Positions 1 to 8,213 of a stretch of 64,000 bases of DNA are shown here, one piece after another. Within the stretch, counting starts at the first letter, position 1, and each line of letters starts with the position of its first letter. Source of the DNA: Nitrospira sp. CR1.1 (lineage in GTDB: Bacteria; Nitrospirota; Nitrospiria; Nitrospirales; Nitrospiraceae); contig WIAF01000006.1 of assembly GCA_014055465.1 (NCBI GenBank), forward strand, positions 124,001 through 188,000. Reading direction: 5' to 3'. A program made the position numbers and the translations under genes. Under the pieces are notes generated by a model. That model was not told the origin of the DNA. It saw nothing but the letters and a program-made list of their open reading frames with translations, and made no database searches.

Positions 1-1521
1 GCCCCGGTGAGATTCGTGACCCGGCTTCAAGATCAACGCGCAGAGTGCCGGGCTGAGGGTCAAGGCCACGAATCCCGAGATCGTCACGGAGACCGCAATC
101 GTGATGGCGAATTGCTTGTACAACTGGCCGGTAATACCCCCCAGAAACCCCACCGGGACGAACACGGCGCAGAGAATCAGCACGATAGCAATGACGGGGC
201 CGGCGACTTCGCTCATGGCTCGCTTCGCCGCGTCTCTCGGCGACAGTCCGCCGGCCATGTGGCGCTCCACATTCTCCACCACCACGATGGCGTCGTCCAC
301 CACGATCCCGATGGCAAGCACCAACCCAAACAACGTCAGCGTGTTGATCGAAAAACCCAGCGCGGCCATGCCTGCGAACGTGCCGATCAGGGACACCGGA
401 ACCGCCAGGGCGGGAATCAACGTGGCCCGCCAGCTTTGCAGAAAGAGATACACGACCAGCAACACGAGAATCATGGCGTCGCGCAACGTAGCGATGACCT
501 CGTGGATCGAGACTTCGACGAAGCGCGTCGTGTCATAGGGAATATCGTACGTGACGCCCGGCGGGAACACTCTCTTCATGCGCTCCATTTCAGCCCGGAC
601 CCGTTTGACCGTGTCGAGAGCATTGGCGCCGGGCGAAAGAAATGTGAGGAGCAGAGCGGTGGGTTTGCGGTTATAGCGGCCTTCGAGGACGTACGACTGC
701 GCGCCCAGCTCCACTCGCGCCACATCCTTGAGGCGGACCATGGAGCCGTTCGGCAAGGCCCGGACGATCATCTCTTCGAACTCGCGCACATCCGACATCC
801 GTCCGTCGGTAATCAACGGGAGCGTGAGCTCCGTGGCCACCGGCATGGGTTCCCGACCGATCGTGCCGGCGGGAAAATCCCGGTTCTGTTCGCGCACGAC
901 GTTCGCGATATCCGTCGGCGTCAGGCTGAGCTGCGCCATGCGAACCGGGTCGAGGATCAGGCGCATACTGTAGTTCTGTTGCCCGAATACCAACGCGTCA
1001 CCGACACCCGGCAGGCGCTTGATATTGTCGAGAATGCGCAGCGTGACAAAGTTGGAGAGGAAAAAGGCATCCTGTTGCGGGTCGTCCGATTGCATGACCA
1101 TGACGGCCAGGAGATCCGGAGACATCTTCTTGACCGTGATCCCTTGCCGGACGACTTCCGGCGGCAGTTGAGGCTCGGCCAGTTTCTGGCGGTTTTGGGC
1201 CTGGACCTGCGCAATATCGACGTTGGTGCCGATCTGGAACGTGAGCCGGATGCTCATGTGCCCATCGTTCGTACTCGTCGAATCAAAGTAGAGCAGGTTG
1301 TCGATACCGGGCAATTGCAGTTCGATCGGACGCGCCACCGACTCCGCCACGACCTCCGCACTGGCTCCCGGATAGTCGGCCTCGATCTGCACGACCGGCG
1401 GGGTGATTTCCGGAAATTGGGAGATGGGCAGGGCCTGCATGGCAACCAGCCCCACCACGATGATGACGATAGAGAGAACCGACGCAAAAATCGGGCGATC
1501 GATAAAAAAACTGAGGTTCAT
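1..1521 (-). CDS. RND multidrug efflux permease, HAE1/AcrB family (C-terminus cut by window)
   Basis: This is the inner-membrane, proton-driven pump subunit of a tripartite efflux system. The first ~507 codons are present and the rest lies beyond base 1. The N-terminus MNLSFFIDRPIFASVLS is the classic HAE1 opening and first membrane segment. It is followed by the periplasmic porter region (PISQFPEITPP, then DYPGASAEVV). The TM4 motif GIVVDDAIVVVENVE carries the two proton-relay aspartates, and ALTLSPALCALILKP ends the visible part. Its ATG overlaps the stop of the upstream adaptor gene in an ATGA, so the two are translationally coupled. Substrate cannot be told from sequence. Intact HAE1 proteins have about 1040 residues, so about half is missing here. 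Confidence 0.95.
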   Translation of the reverse strand, partial: MNLSFFIDRPIFASVLSIVIIVVGLVAMQALPISQFPEITPPVVQIEADYPGASAEVVAESVARPIELQLPGIDNLLYFDSTSTNDGHMSIRLTFQIGTNVDIAQVQAQNRQKLAEPQLPPEVVRQGITVKKMSPDLLAVMVMQSDDPQQDAFFLSNFVTLRILDNIKRLPGVGDALVFGQQNYSMRLILDPVRMAQLSLTPTDIANVVREQNRDFPAGTIGREPMPVATELTLPLITDGRMSDVREFEEMIVRALPNGSMVRLKDVARVELGAQSYVLEGRYNRKPTALLLTFLSPGANALDTVKRVRAEMERMKRVFPPGVTYDIPYDTTRFVEVSIHEVIATLRDAMILVLLVVYLFLQSWRATLIPALAVPVSLIGTFAGMAALGFSINTLTLFGLVLAIGIVVDDAIVVVENVERHMAGGLSPRDAAKRAMSEVAGPVIAIVLILCAVFVPVGFLGGITGQLYKQFAITIAVSVTISGFVALTLSPALCALILKPGHESHRG

Positions 1522-2711
1522 TTCGGCCGGTCCGTCTCGGTGACGACACCGGAGGAACCGGCGGCGGTTGCGGCGGAGGAGACCAGCACAGTCTTGACCT
1601 GGGCTCCCGGTACAGCCCGTTGAAATCCGTCTACGATCACGCGTTCCCCGACGTGAAGCCCCTCCTCAATCAGCCATCGATCTCCTTGCCAATCCGAGGC
1701 TTTCACGTCGCGGACTTCGACCTTGTCGCCGGGACCGATCACATACACCACCGTGCCTTTCGCCCCCTGTTGCACCGCACGCTGCGGAACCAGAATGGCA
1801 TCGGGTTTCGACACGCCGTGAAACCGTACGGTCACGAACTGGCCCGGCAAGAGCAGACGATCCGGATTCGGGAAGACCACCCGCGCCTGCCTTGAGCCTG
1901 TTTCCGTTCGCAGGCTGATATCCGTGAAATCCAGCTTGCCCTCGTGAGAATAGGTCGTGCCGTCCACGAAGATAATGGTGCCGGTGAGGCTATAGACACC
2001 GGGATGCTGAATCCGTTTTGACAACCTGTCCCGTCTGCGTTTCAGGAGAAAACTCTCCGGCGCGCTCACGATGACGTACATGGGATCGACTTGATGAATA
2101 ACGGTCAACAAGTCGGTCTGAGCCGTCACCAGCCGGCCTTGATGGTAGCGTGTCCGCTCGATCAACCCGTCGACCGGCGCCATCACGAGCGTGTTGTCCA
2201 GATCGAACTTGGCTTTGACCAAATCACCTTTCGTCGCTTCTAGCGCGGCCCGCGCGGCAAGGTCTTCCGCAACCGCATCATCAACGTCTTTCTGGCTGAC
2301 GGCGTCTTCGACGAGCAACGGCTTCACCCGCTGCAGATTCTGCTTGGCCTGAACGAGCCGTGCCTCGGCTTGAGCAACCCGGCCTTTGGCGCTCGCATAC
2401 GCCGCCTTGAAGGGGACGGGATCGATCTCATAGAGGCGGTCCCCTTGCTTGATGTCGCGTCCCTCGGAAAAGAAGCGGTGCTTGATGATACCGGTCACTT
2501 GCGGCCGAATCTCGACAATACTCGAGGCCTCAGCCTGTCCGATGAATTCCGGCTCGTCGGGAACGGTCTGAAGGGAGGCTTCGATCACCTGCACTTCGGG
2601 CATCGGCGGCGCCGGCGGGGGAGAGGCCTCGCCCTTGCATCCGAACAATGCCACCATGCCGGCGAAAAGACCTACGCCGAATGTGAGTGTGTTGCGTGGC
2701 GTCTCCCTCAT
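1518..2711 (-). CDS. RND efflux periplasmic adaptor subunit (membrane fusion protein), lipoprotein
   Basis: This adaptor links the inner-membrane RND pump to an outer-membrane TolC-type channel. The chosen start MRETPRNTL gives a lipoprotein signal ending in VALFGC, with the lipidated cysteine near residue 20; an in-frame start five codons upstream is less likely. The lipoyl half-motifs are visible (VEIRPQVTGII and later VMAPVDGLIERT). They flank an alpha-helical hairpin rich in Ala, Lys and Gln, and the beta-barrel and membrane-proximal domains follow. Its length of ~397 residues is typical. It overlaps the permease gene by 4 nt. No outer-membrane channel gene is seen in the window. Confidence 0.93.
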   Translation of the reverse strand: MRETPRNTLTFGVGLFAGMVALFGCKGEASPPPAPPMPEVQVIEASLQTVPDEPEFIGQAEASSIVEIRPQVTGIIKHRFFSEGRDIKQGDRLYEIDPVPFKAAYASAKGRVAQAEARLVQAKQNLQRVKPLLVEDAVSQKDVDDAVAEDLAARAALEATKGDLVKAKFDLDNTLVMAPVDGLIERTRYHQGRLVTAQTDLLTVIHQVDPMYVIVSAPESFLLKRRRDRLSKRIQHPGVYSLTGTIIFVDGTTYSHEGKLDFTDISLRTETGSRQARVVFPNPDRLLLPGQFVTVRFHGVSKPDAILVPQRAVQQGAKGTVVYVIGPGDKVEVRDVKASDWQGDRWLIEEGLHVGERVIVDGFQRAVPGAQVKTVLVSSAATAAGSSGVVTETDRPK

Positions 2712-2749
2712 GATCCTGCACACCAAACGTCATTCATGATCCGGCCTCC

Positions 2750-3460
2750 TCACGAGAACGTACCTGCGGATGCTCCGCCTCCCCCGGTGCCGACCGGAAT
2801 TGCGGCCCCGCTGATCTGAGCAGCCTTGTCCGAGGCGAGAAAGAGCAGCGTCTCGGCGATGGATTCCGGCCTGGCCCAGAAGGAGGGATCGGCCTTCGGC
2901 ATGCTCGCACGGTTGGCGGGAGTATCGATAGTGGTAGGCAGCACCCCGTTGACCGTCACTCCCGACCCTTTCAGTTCGAGCGCCAATACGCGGATGAGCG
3001 CGAGTAAGCTCGACTTGGCGACGAGATAGGCAGCGGCGCCGGGGAACGGCTCGACCGCCGCCCAGGCCGCCACGTGCAAGATGCGACCGGTTCCGCGTGT
3101 CATCATGTGAGGCAGGACGGCTTTCGACAGCAGGAACGCCGACGTCACGTTCATGGTCAACATCCTTTGCCAGAGCGACAGATCAGTGTCCACCACACGC
3201 CCCATGGCAAAACCACCGACAAGGTTCACCAACACATCAAGACGGCCTGCTGTTCGAATCACGTCATCTACGAGACGGCGAACGGCCGCGTCATCGGTGA
3301 CATCCGCCTTCATCGCGTTCCCTGCTGCGATCTCATCCGGCGGCGGATCGCGGTCTACGCTGATGAGACGGGCGCCGGATCGCGCGAAAGCCGGTGTGAC
3401 AGTCCGTCCCAGTGCGCCGGAGCCTCCCACAATTAGCACAACTCTTTCATGAAATGACAT
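2750..3460 (-). CDS. Short-chain dehydrogenase/reductase family protein, catalytic Ser replaced
   Basis: A 236-residue Rossmann-fold SDR. The nucleotide-binding glycine motif GGSGALG is near residue 13, followed by an acidic end of beta2 (SVDRD) and the NLVGG equivalent of the NNAG motif near residue 85. The YLVAK active-site Tyr/Lys pair is present. The serine normally 13 residues before the tyrosine is alanine here (HVAAWAAVEP). Either the enzyme acts without the usual serine or it is not a conventional dehydrogenase. No substrate can be assigned. It lies 38 bp upstream of the efflux pair on the same strand and could be co-transcribed with it. Confidence 0.85.
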   Translation of the reverse strand: MSFHERVVLIVGGSGALGRTVTPAFARSGARLISVDRDPPPDEIAAGNAMKADVTDDAAVRRLVDDVIRTAGRLDVLVNLVGGFAMGRVVDTDLSLWQRMLTMNVTSAFLLSKAVLPHMMTRGTGRILHVAAWAAVEPFPGAAAYLVAKSSLLALIRVLALELKGSGVTVNGVLPTTIDTPANRASMPKADPSFWARPESIAETLLFLASDKAAQISGAAIPVGTGGGGASAGTFS

Positions 3461-3603
3461 AGTGCTGCTCCCTTGAGGCGGCCGCCTCTATTGCTCCGGC
3501 TTGCCGTCGGACTCCTGTGTCTTGCGCCGGATTTGTACGTATGGATGGGCGTGCCTAAGGCAAATTCTCCCGATCCCCTAGCACGCGTAGACCGGTCGCC
3601 ACT

Positions 3604-3774
3604 CTACGGTGTGGTCGCCTTGGTCTTGATGCACTCGGTGTTGATTCTGATGCTAATCTCGTCGCTCACGATCATGCCGCCGTTATCCAAGAGGCCGTGA
3701 AAATTGACGTTGAAATCCCGACGATTGATCCTGCCTGCTCCGACAACGCCGGCGCGCATTCCAAGAGACGCCAT
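3604..3774 (-). pseudogene. C-terminal remnant of a YceI-like (polyisoprenoid-binding) protein
   Basis: This open stretch of 56 codons reads LGMRAGVVGAGRINRRDF, then NGGMIVSDEISIRI, then a TAG stop. That matches the last third of YceI-family lipocalin-like periplasmic proteins (the RAGxxxxGxINRxDF and VSDEVxIxIE motifs). A stop lies immediately before the ATG at 3774, and no N-terminal two-thirds is seen upstream in any frame, while the family runs to ~190 residues. I therefore read it as a degraded gene end. Translation as a small protein cannot be excluded. Confidence 0.6.
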
Positions 3775-3844
3775 CTAGGCTGATCTTCGCAGCCCATGTC
3801 TCGTCACAAGAACCGGATATCTTGCCGGCTCTGATCCTCTCACG

Positions 3845-4408
3845 TCACGGATCGCAGGCTTCGACGTTGCAAATGTGCCGTTGCAGGACCGCGTGCAATG
3901 TTTCACGATCGTCCGGACCGTCATACGGTTCACTGTTGATGAACCACGTCGGCGTGCCCGTGACCCTGCTCTCTGTCCCGCTGAGGACATCAGCCCGCAC
4001 CGTTTCCGCATAACGGTGCTCAGAGAGGTCTCGTTTGAACCTGTCCAGATCCAATCCAATCTGCCCGGCGTGCCTCGTCAGCTCCCGGTCCGTCAGTCTG
4101 TCTTGGTTCGCAAACAAAATCTCCGCCATCTCCCAGAACTTTCCCTGTGCCGCCGCCGCTTCGGCCGCTTCCGACGCCTGCTGCGCATGGGGATGTTTCA
4201 TCAGAGGGAAGTGACGAAAGACAAATCGCAGGCGCCCTTGGAATGCTTCGAACAGCGTTCTCGCGATCTCGGTCCCCTCTTGCGAGTACGGACACTCGAA
4301 GTCGCCGTACTCGAGAAGCGTGACCGCGGCATTGGGTGAGCCAAGAACATGCTCCTGATCACCAACAGGCCGAGACAACTGCGTGGTGGATTGTTTGGGC
4401 GTCGCCAT
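3845..4408 (-). CDS. DsbA-family thioredoxin-fold protein
   Basis: A 187-residue protein of the DsbA/Thioredoxin_4 type. The active-site region is LLEYGDFECPYSQEG, so the usual CxxC is CPYS with the second cysteine replaced by serine. The cis-proline loop VTGTPTWFINSE is intact near residue 155. No signal peptide is visible, so it may be cytoplasmic. With one cysteine it would suit mixed-disulfide or glutathione-like chemistry better than dithiol oxidation. The start at MATPKQ was preferred over an upstream in-frame ATG four codons earlier. Similar domains occur free-standing or fused to NhaA antiporters. Confidence 0.85.
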   Translation of the reverse strand: MATPKQSTTQLSRPVGDQEHVLGSPNAAVTLLEYGDFECPYSQEGTEIARTLFEAFQGRLRFVFRHFPLMKHPHAQQASEAAEAAAAQGKFWEMAEILFANQDRLTDRELTRHAGQIGLDLDRFKRDLSEHRYAETVRADVLSGTESRVTGTPTWFINSEPYDGPDDRETLHAVLQRHICNVEACDP

Positions 4409-4625
4409 GGTGTCCTCCAACTTGAACGCACTCGATTACGTCTTCGCGGCTGAGGTCAGAATCGCTTCTCATCAATGCCATAGACATCACACCAGCGGTG
4501 CGCCGGCTTATCGTGAGGCAGGTGGAGCTCGATGGACTCTCCTCCAACAGATACCGCGCAACCGGTACATCACGCGGACGCCGGACCTATGGCCGTGCAC
4601 ACTGTCGTTGTTCGAACCGGGGAGC

Positions 4626-5504
4626 TCAACGGATAAGCGGTTGAGATGACTCCATGTGGCCGAAGCGGCCGTTGTTGAAATCGTCGGCGGCCTGCCGAAT
4701 TTCAGCCGCGCTGTTCATGACGAACGGGCCATAACCAACCACCGGTTCATCGATGGGCTCGCCGGTCAAGATGAGCAGGATCGCGTCGCGATCGGCGTGA
4801 ATGGACACATCGCTGCCCTCTCGCTCCAAGCGAACGATCTCCGCCTCACCGGCGGTCTGCGCGCCATTGATGACAACTTGGCCCGTGAGCACCGCGACCA
4901 TGGCATTGTGCCCTGCTGGCAGGTGAAGCGTGAGATCGGCGCCTGGTTGGAGACGGAGATCCCACAGATTGACGGACGTGAACGTGCGCGCCGGTCCACG
5001 GACACCGCGAAATTCGCCGGCGATGATCCTGGCCCGCCCACCCGCAAAGGGGACGACCGGAATGTCCGCGCTCGTGATCCCCTGATACCCCGCGGGACTC
5101 ATCTTGTCTTTGGCCGGCAAATTAACCCAGAGCTGGACCATCCTGAACGGGCCGCCTGTCTTGCTGTAGTTCGGTGAGTGAAATTCCTCGTGAAGGATGC
5201 CGCGGGCCGCCGTCATCCATTGGACATCGCCCGGCCCGATGACCCCGCCATTCCCGACAGAATCGCGATGCGCCACCTCTCCGTCATAGACGATGGTCAC
5301 CGTCTCAAATCCACGATGCGGATGCTGCCCGACGCCGCGTGGCGTCTCGGTGGGATCGAATTGATGGGGGCCTGCATAATCGAACAGCAGGAACGGGCTG
5401 ATCGCTGCGCTATCATGATGGTAGGAAAATAGCGACCGGACTGGGAAACCGTCACCGACCCAATGGCTGCCATGAGCGCGCAGTATTTCTGCAATCTGCT
5501 TCAT
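4626..5504 (-). CDS. Pirin family protein
   Basis: A 292-residue bicupin of the pirin family. The metal site is visible as HPHRGFETVT (two histidines near 62-64) and ARGILHEEF (His and Glu near 105). The C-terminal cupin runs from about residue 175 and ends near MNSAAEIRQAADDFNNGRFG, a typical pirin tail. Bacterial pirins can act as quercetin dioxygenases or redox-linked regulators; the substrate here is unknown. The gene is divergent from an HxlR regulator. A good promoter for it lies within the shared 115-bp spacer, under a regulator-like dyad. Confidence 0.93.
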   Translation of the reverse strand: MKQIAEILRAHGSHWVGDGFPVRSLFSYHHDSAAISPFLLFDYAGPHQFDPTETPRGVGQHPHRGFETVTIVYDGEVAHRDSVGNGGVIGPGDVQWMTAARGILHEEFHSPNYSKTGGPFRMVQLWVNLPAKDKMSPAGYQGITSADIPVVPFAGGRARIIAGEFRGVRGPARTFTSVNLWDLRLQPGADLTLHLPAGHNAMVAVLTGQVVINGAQTAGEAEIVRLEREGSDVSIHADRDAILLILTGEPIDEPVVGYGPFVMNSAAEIRQAADDFNNGRFGHMESSQPLIR

Positions 5505-5567
5505 ACCTGCTCCCTTTTCGAGACGGGGTGATCCCGATCAGTTGATCTTGGATTTTCCATGGAAAGT

Positions 5568-5595
5568 AATATAGGCTTGTACTCACAATTTTCAA
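5568..5595 (-). promoter_or_regulatory. Sigma-70-type promoter of the pirin gene
   Basis: On the minus strand TTGAAA (5595-5590) and TATATT (5573-5568) are separated by 16 bp. The -10 ends 63 bp before the pirin ATG. The -35 box lies inside the GTACT dyad described in the next entry. Confidence 0.6.
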
Positions 5596-5599
5596 GTAC
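5579..5599. promoter_or_regulatory. Candidate HxlR operator (GTACT-N11-AGTAC dyad)
   Basis: A perfect inverted repeat GTACT-N11-AGTAC occupies the spacer between the pirin and hxlR genes. It covers the -35 box and most of the spacer of the pirin promoter and ends 20 bp before the hxlR ATG. HxlR/DUF24 regulators bind GTAC-type dyads, so repression of pirin plus autorepression is the simplest reading. Confidence 0.6.
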
Positions 5600-5619
5600 G
5601 GTCCCAATGGATACTGCAC

Positions 5620-5952
5620 ATGGCAAAGAATACCGAATGCCCGACAGAGCGGACGCTCGCCCTGATCTCCGGTCGTTGGAAAGTGATGGTCATTTACTGG
5701 TTGCTGAAGGGCGAGCGGCGCTTTAATCAGTTGCAGCGCGACCTCCAGGGCATCACGCACCGCACGCTCGCAAAGCAGTTACGCGAAATGGAAGCTGATG
5801 GTCTCGTGGAACGATTGGACTTCAAGGAAATTCCGCCGCGCGTTGAATATCGGGTCTCCTCGCGAGGACGCTCGCTTGAGCCCATTTTGCTCGCCATGCA
5901 TGATTGGGCAACCGCACATCCGCAGGCTAAGCGGAAATCCCGGGATGCCTAA
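5620..5952 (+). CDS. HxlR-family winged-helix transcriptional regulator
   Basis: A 110-residue HxlR (DUF24) regulator. The motifs SGRWKVMVIYWLL, RRFNQLQRDL and GITHRTLAKQLREMEADGLVER form the wHTH, followed by the wing VEYRVSSRG. A single cysteine at position 8 sits just before helix 1, the place of the redox-sensing cysteine in YodB/HypR-type members. That suggests a response to electrophiles, quinones or disulfide stress. The divergent pirin neighbour and the shared dyad make pirin the probable target. Confidence 0.92.
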   Translation: MAKNTECPTERTLALISGRWKVMVIYWLLKGERRFNQLQRDLQGITHRTLAKQLREMEADGLVERLDFKEIPPRVEYRVSSRGRSLEPILLAMHDWATAHPQAKRKSRDA

Positions 5953-6309
5953 GACGTGTGGGGGAACTATTGTGGCATGTGTGACAAGGCTGCCAGACGG
6001 CTCAGGGCAACCGACCGTGCCCGGCGGCAACCAGATGCCACGTGGCATGGCTGTCGAATTTTCCCTTCAGACGGGTCCAGGACCGACCTCGTGGCGCTGT
6101 CCTCCAACGGATTTCCGGTTTCCACCGCTGAAGAGTTCAGGGAATTTCTGCGGGCGGCTGTCGTGAGCGGACCCCCTGCTGGGGCGGGACAGGTGTCGTG
6201 GCGCTCACGGCCGCGACTTTCATTCGGAACGGGCGGCCGATTGTTGCGGTTCAAGGCATGCTGGTCGATTGTGACGAGTCGAACCAATGATGCAAGAAAT
6301 CGTGTCCGG
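5953..6309. other. Gene-poor spacer
   Basis: I see no convincing gene in these 357 bases. The open frames have arginine/proline-rich shadow composition, no ribosome-binding site and no recognisable motif. No strong terminator hairpin with a T-tract was found. Confidence 0.5.
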
Positions 6310-6573
6310 CTACCGCTTGGTCGCTTTCCTTACCAGTTCCTTCTTGCCGCGCGGGAGATGAAAGTCGCACATCAAACGGCTGAAGAAGACGGCTCCTTCC
6401 AGCCGCGCAAGGTCAGCCGGTACCGCGACTTCCTTCAACAACTGTCCTTTCATCGGCTCGATCCGGATATGCACTGGTTTGCCCTTGTGATCCTTGCCGG
6501 GAGTGAGCAAGCCGCCTCCCACGATCGCGCCCTTCTTATCCGTCAGCACATGCATGGTCCGTTTCACTTTCAC
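6310..6573 (-). CDS. Small conserved-looking protein of unknown function
   Basis: An 87-residue basic protein (MKVKRTMHVLTDKKGAIVGGG start). Its hydrophobic/charged alternation suits a small beta-rich fold, with PVHIRIEPMKGQ and FHLPRGKKELVRK near the end. No family was recognised. It follows the 6595-6897 gene by 21 bp on the same strand, so the two probably form one transcript. Codon use and amino-acid balance look like a real gene rather than a shadow. Confidence 0.6.
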   Translation of the reverse strand: MKVKRTMHVLTDKKGAIVGGGLLTPGKDHKGKPVHIRIEPMKGQLLKEVAVPADLARLEGAVFFSRLMCDFHLPRGKKELVRKATKR

Positions 6574-6594
6574 TGGCAGCCTCCTGTGGAGCGA

Positions 6595-6897
6595 TTACAC
6601 ATTTCCCCCGCCCTGAACCGTGAAATGTGCCAACTCCTCGCCGATGTTGGTTACGGTCACGGAATAGACGATCGGACTCGGTGAACCAGGATGCAGGCGA
6701 ATCGGCTTCTTTTCCTTGGTGTGCTCGCTAACCATGAGCCGCACCGGGTTGATCCCGACGCCGTCGGCCATGATCCACTGGGCGCCGAAATCGTGCCCGC
6801 CCCATTCCACTTCATTGATCAAGCCCCCGAGGGCGAGATGGATGCGGGTGGATTTACCGGGCGCCAGCCAGAAGTCTCCGACCTGATTAAATGCCAT
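6595..6897 (-). CDS. Small protein of unknown function, probable beta-sandwich
   Basis: A 100-residue protein without signal peptide. Alternating hydrophobic strands (STRIHLALGG, VYSVTVTNIG, LAHFTVQGGG) and a WGGHDFGAQW stretch suggest an all-beta fold such as a lipocalin-like or Ig-like domain. No family is recognised. It is the first gene of a two-gene unit with the 87-residue protein downstream. Confidence 0.6.
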   Translation of the reverse strand: MAFNQVGDFWLAPGKSTRIHLALGGLINEVEWGGHDFGAQWIMADGVGINPVRLMVSEHTKEKKPIRLHPGSPSPIVYSVTVTNIGEELAHFTVQGGGNV

Positions 6898-7041
6898 AAC
6901 AGCCCTCCCCTCTCAAAGTTCGGGCGCATTATACCGAACCGGCGATGACGATGGAATGCAGACGCCCTCGATTCAGCAGTGGAAATATTCCCTGCGGCAA
7001 CGCACAATATCGCTCAGGGGATGATCAACGGAGCACGGGCG

Positions 7042-7470
7042 ATGAGGCAGATCGATCCCGGCACGCATGCATGGGCGGCGCTTGAGCGGGTGATTGTCTT
7101 CGACGGCATCTGCAACTGGTGCAATGCCTGGGTCAATTTCACGATGGCTCGGGACCGTGGCCGCTTTCACTTCGCGACGCTGCAGTCCGACCAGGGGCAG
7201 GAGCTGCTCAAGCTGTTGGGAATGCCCGCACAAGACTTCGAGACGTTTCTGCTATTGGAGCAAGGCCGGGTGTTCACAAAATCCACCGCGGCGTTGAGAA
7301 TCGCCAAGCACCTCTCCGGCTGCTGGCCCCTGCTCCACCTGTTCATCCTGATACCTCGCTCCCTGCGCGACGCTCTGTACAACTCTGTGGCGCGCCACCG
7401 CTATCGCCTCATGGGCAAGGCCCAATCTTGCCGGGTCCCCACCGCCGAAGAACGCAGCCGGTTTGTCTGA
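7042..7470 (+). CDS. DCC-family (DUF393) thiol-disulfide oxidoreductase-like protein
   Basis: About 142 residues. The family signature sits near the N-terminus as VIVFDGICNWCNAWV, a DGxCxxC thioredoxin-like motif. It is followed by FATLQSDQGQELLKLLG, then a GRVFTKSTAALRIAKHL segment and RDALYNSVARHRYRLMG, all characteristic of DUF393. The start at MRQIDPG was chosen because the family begins shortly before the CxxC. In-frame starts at 7021 (ATG) and 6979 (GTG) lack well-placed ribosome sites. The role is unknown; redox or membrane-associated functions are proposed for the family. Confidence 0.85.
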   Translation: MRQIDPGTHAWAALERVIVFDGICNWCNAWVNFTMARDRGRFHFATLQSDQGQELLKLLGMPAQDFETFLLLEQGRVFTKSTAALRIAKHLSGCWPLLHLFILIPRSLRDALYNSVARHRYRLMGKAQSCRVPTAEERSRFV

Positions 7471-7630
7471 GCCATTCATGGCATACCACAGATACGCGGA
7501 ACGACCACCAGCCGGTGATTCTTCAGCCTCTCCGGCATCTCCCGACAGGGCCAAGACACGCGCAGTAGCCTCAACGTCTGGTCTCCCCTTATAATGAGGG
7601 CGCGGATAGTCCGCTGAGGAGAAGCGGAAC

Positions 7631-8149
7631 ATGGATATCGTCTCGCATGGTCTCTGGGGAGCGTTGGCCTTCGGGCGCAAGAGTCGCGCGAGCTTCTGGC
7701 TGGCATTCGGGATCGGACTGGCGCCTGATCTGTTCTCGTTCGGCATTCTCTGGGCAGCGGCCACTATGGGCCTGTCGCCGAAGCCGGATTTCAGTCATGG
7801 CACGCCGCCGGAATCCTCCATTCCACTCTACGTGCATTATCTCTACGATGTCACCCATAGCTTCGTGGTATTTCTCGCCGTCTTTGCCCTCCTATGGATG
7901 GTCACCAAGCGGCCGGTCCTGGAACTCGGCGCCTGGGGCCTGCACGTGCTGGTCGACATTCCGACCCATTCCTTCGCCTTTTTTCCGACCCCGTTTCTCT
8001 GGCCGCTCTCCGACTGGAAGTTCGACGGGTGGCAATGGAATCAGTCGGCCATTCTTATCCCCAACTTCACCCTGCTGTTGCTGCTCTCCGGCTGGTTCCT
8101 GTTGCAGCAAGGCCGGCTTGTTCCGGCTTCGGAACGGATACGGGAATGA
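7631..8149 (+). CDS. Small integral membrane protein, DUF457/metal-dependent-hydrolase-like
   Basis: A 172-residue polytopic membrane protein. It opens MDIVSHGLWGALAFG, with the DxxSHxxxG motif typical of YdjM/DUF457-type membrane hydrolase-like proteins. HVLVDIPTHSFAFFPTP carries the second HxxxDxxTH cluster. Four or five hydrophobic segments are visible, ending LLLLLSGWFLLQQG. The paired His/Asp residues suggest a metal site near the membrane. Substrate and role are unknown. Confidence 0.75.
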   Translation: MDIVSHGLWGALAFGRKSRASFWLAFGIGLAPDLFSFGILWAAATMGLSPKPDFSHGTPPESSIPLYVHYLYDVTHSFVVFLAVFALLWMVTKRPVLELGAWGLHVLVDIPTHSFAFFPTPFLWPLSDWKFDGWQWNQSAILIPNFTLLLLLSGWFLLQQGRLVPASERIRE

Positions 8150-8213
8150 CGCCGGACTGGTCCCACTATAGGCCCCGATGAACGACCCTCTCCCCTTGCG
8201 GTGAACCGGCAAT

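Noticed and set aside
7-1623. Long plus-strand open frame over the efflux permease
   Set aside because: It is the antisense shadow of the RND permease: Arg/His/Asp-rich, with no motif or ribosome site.
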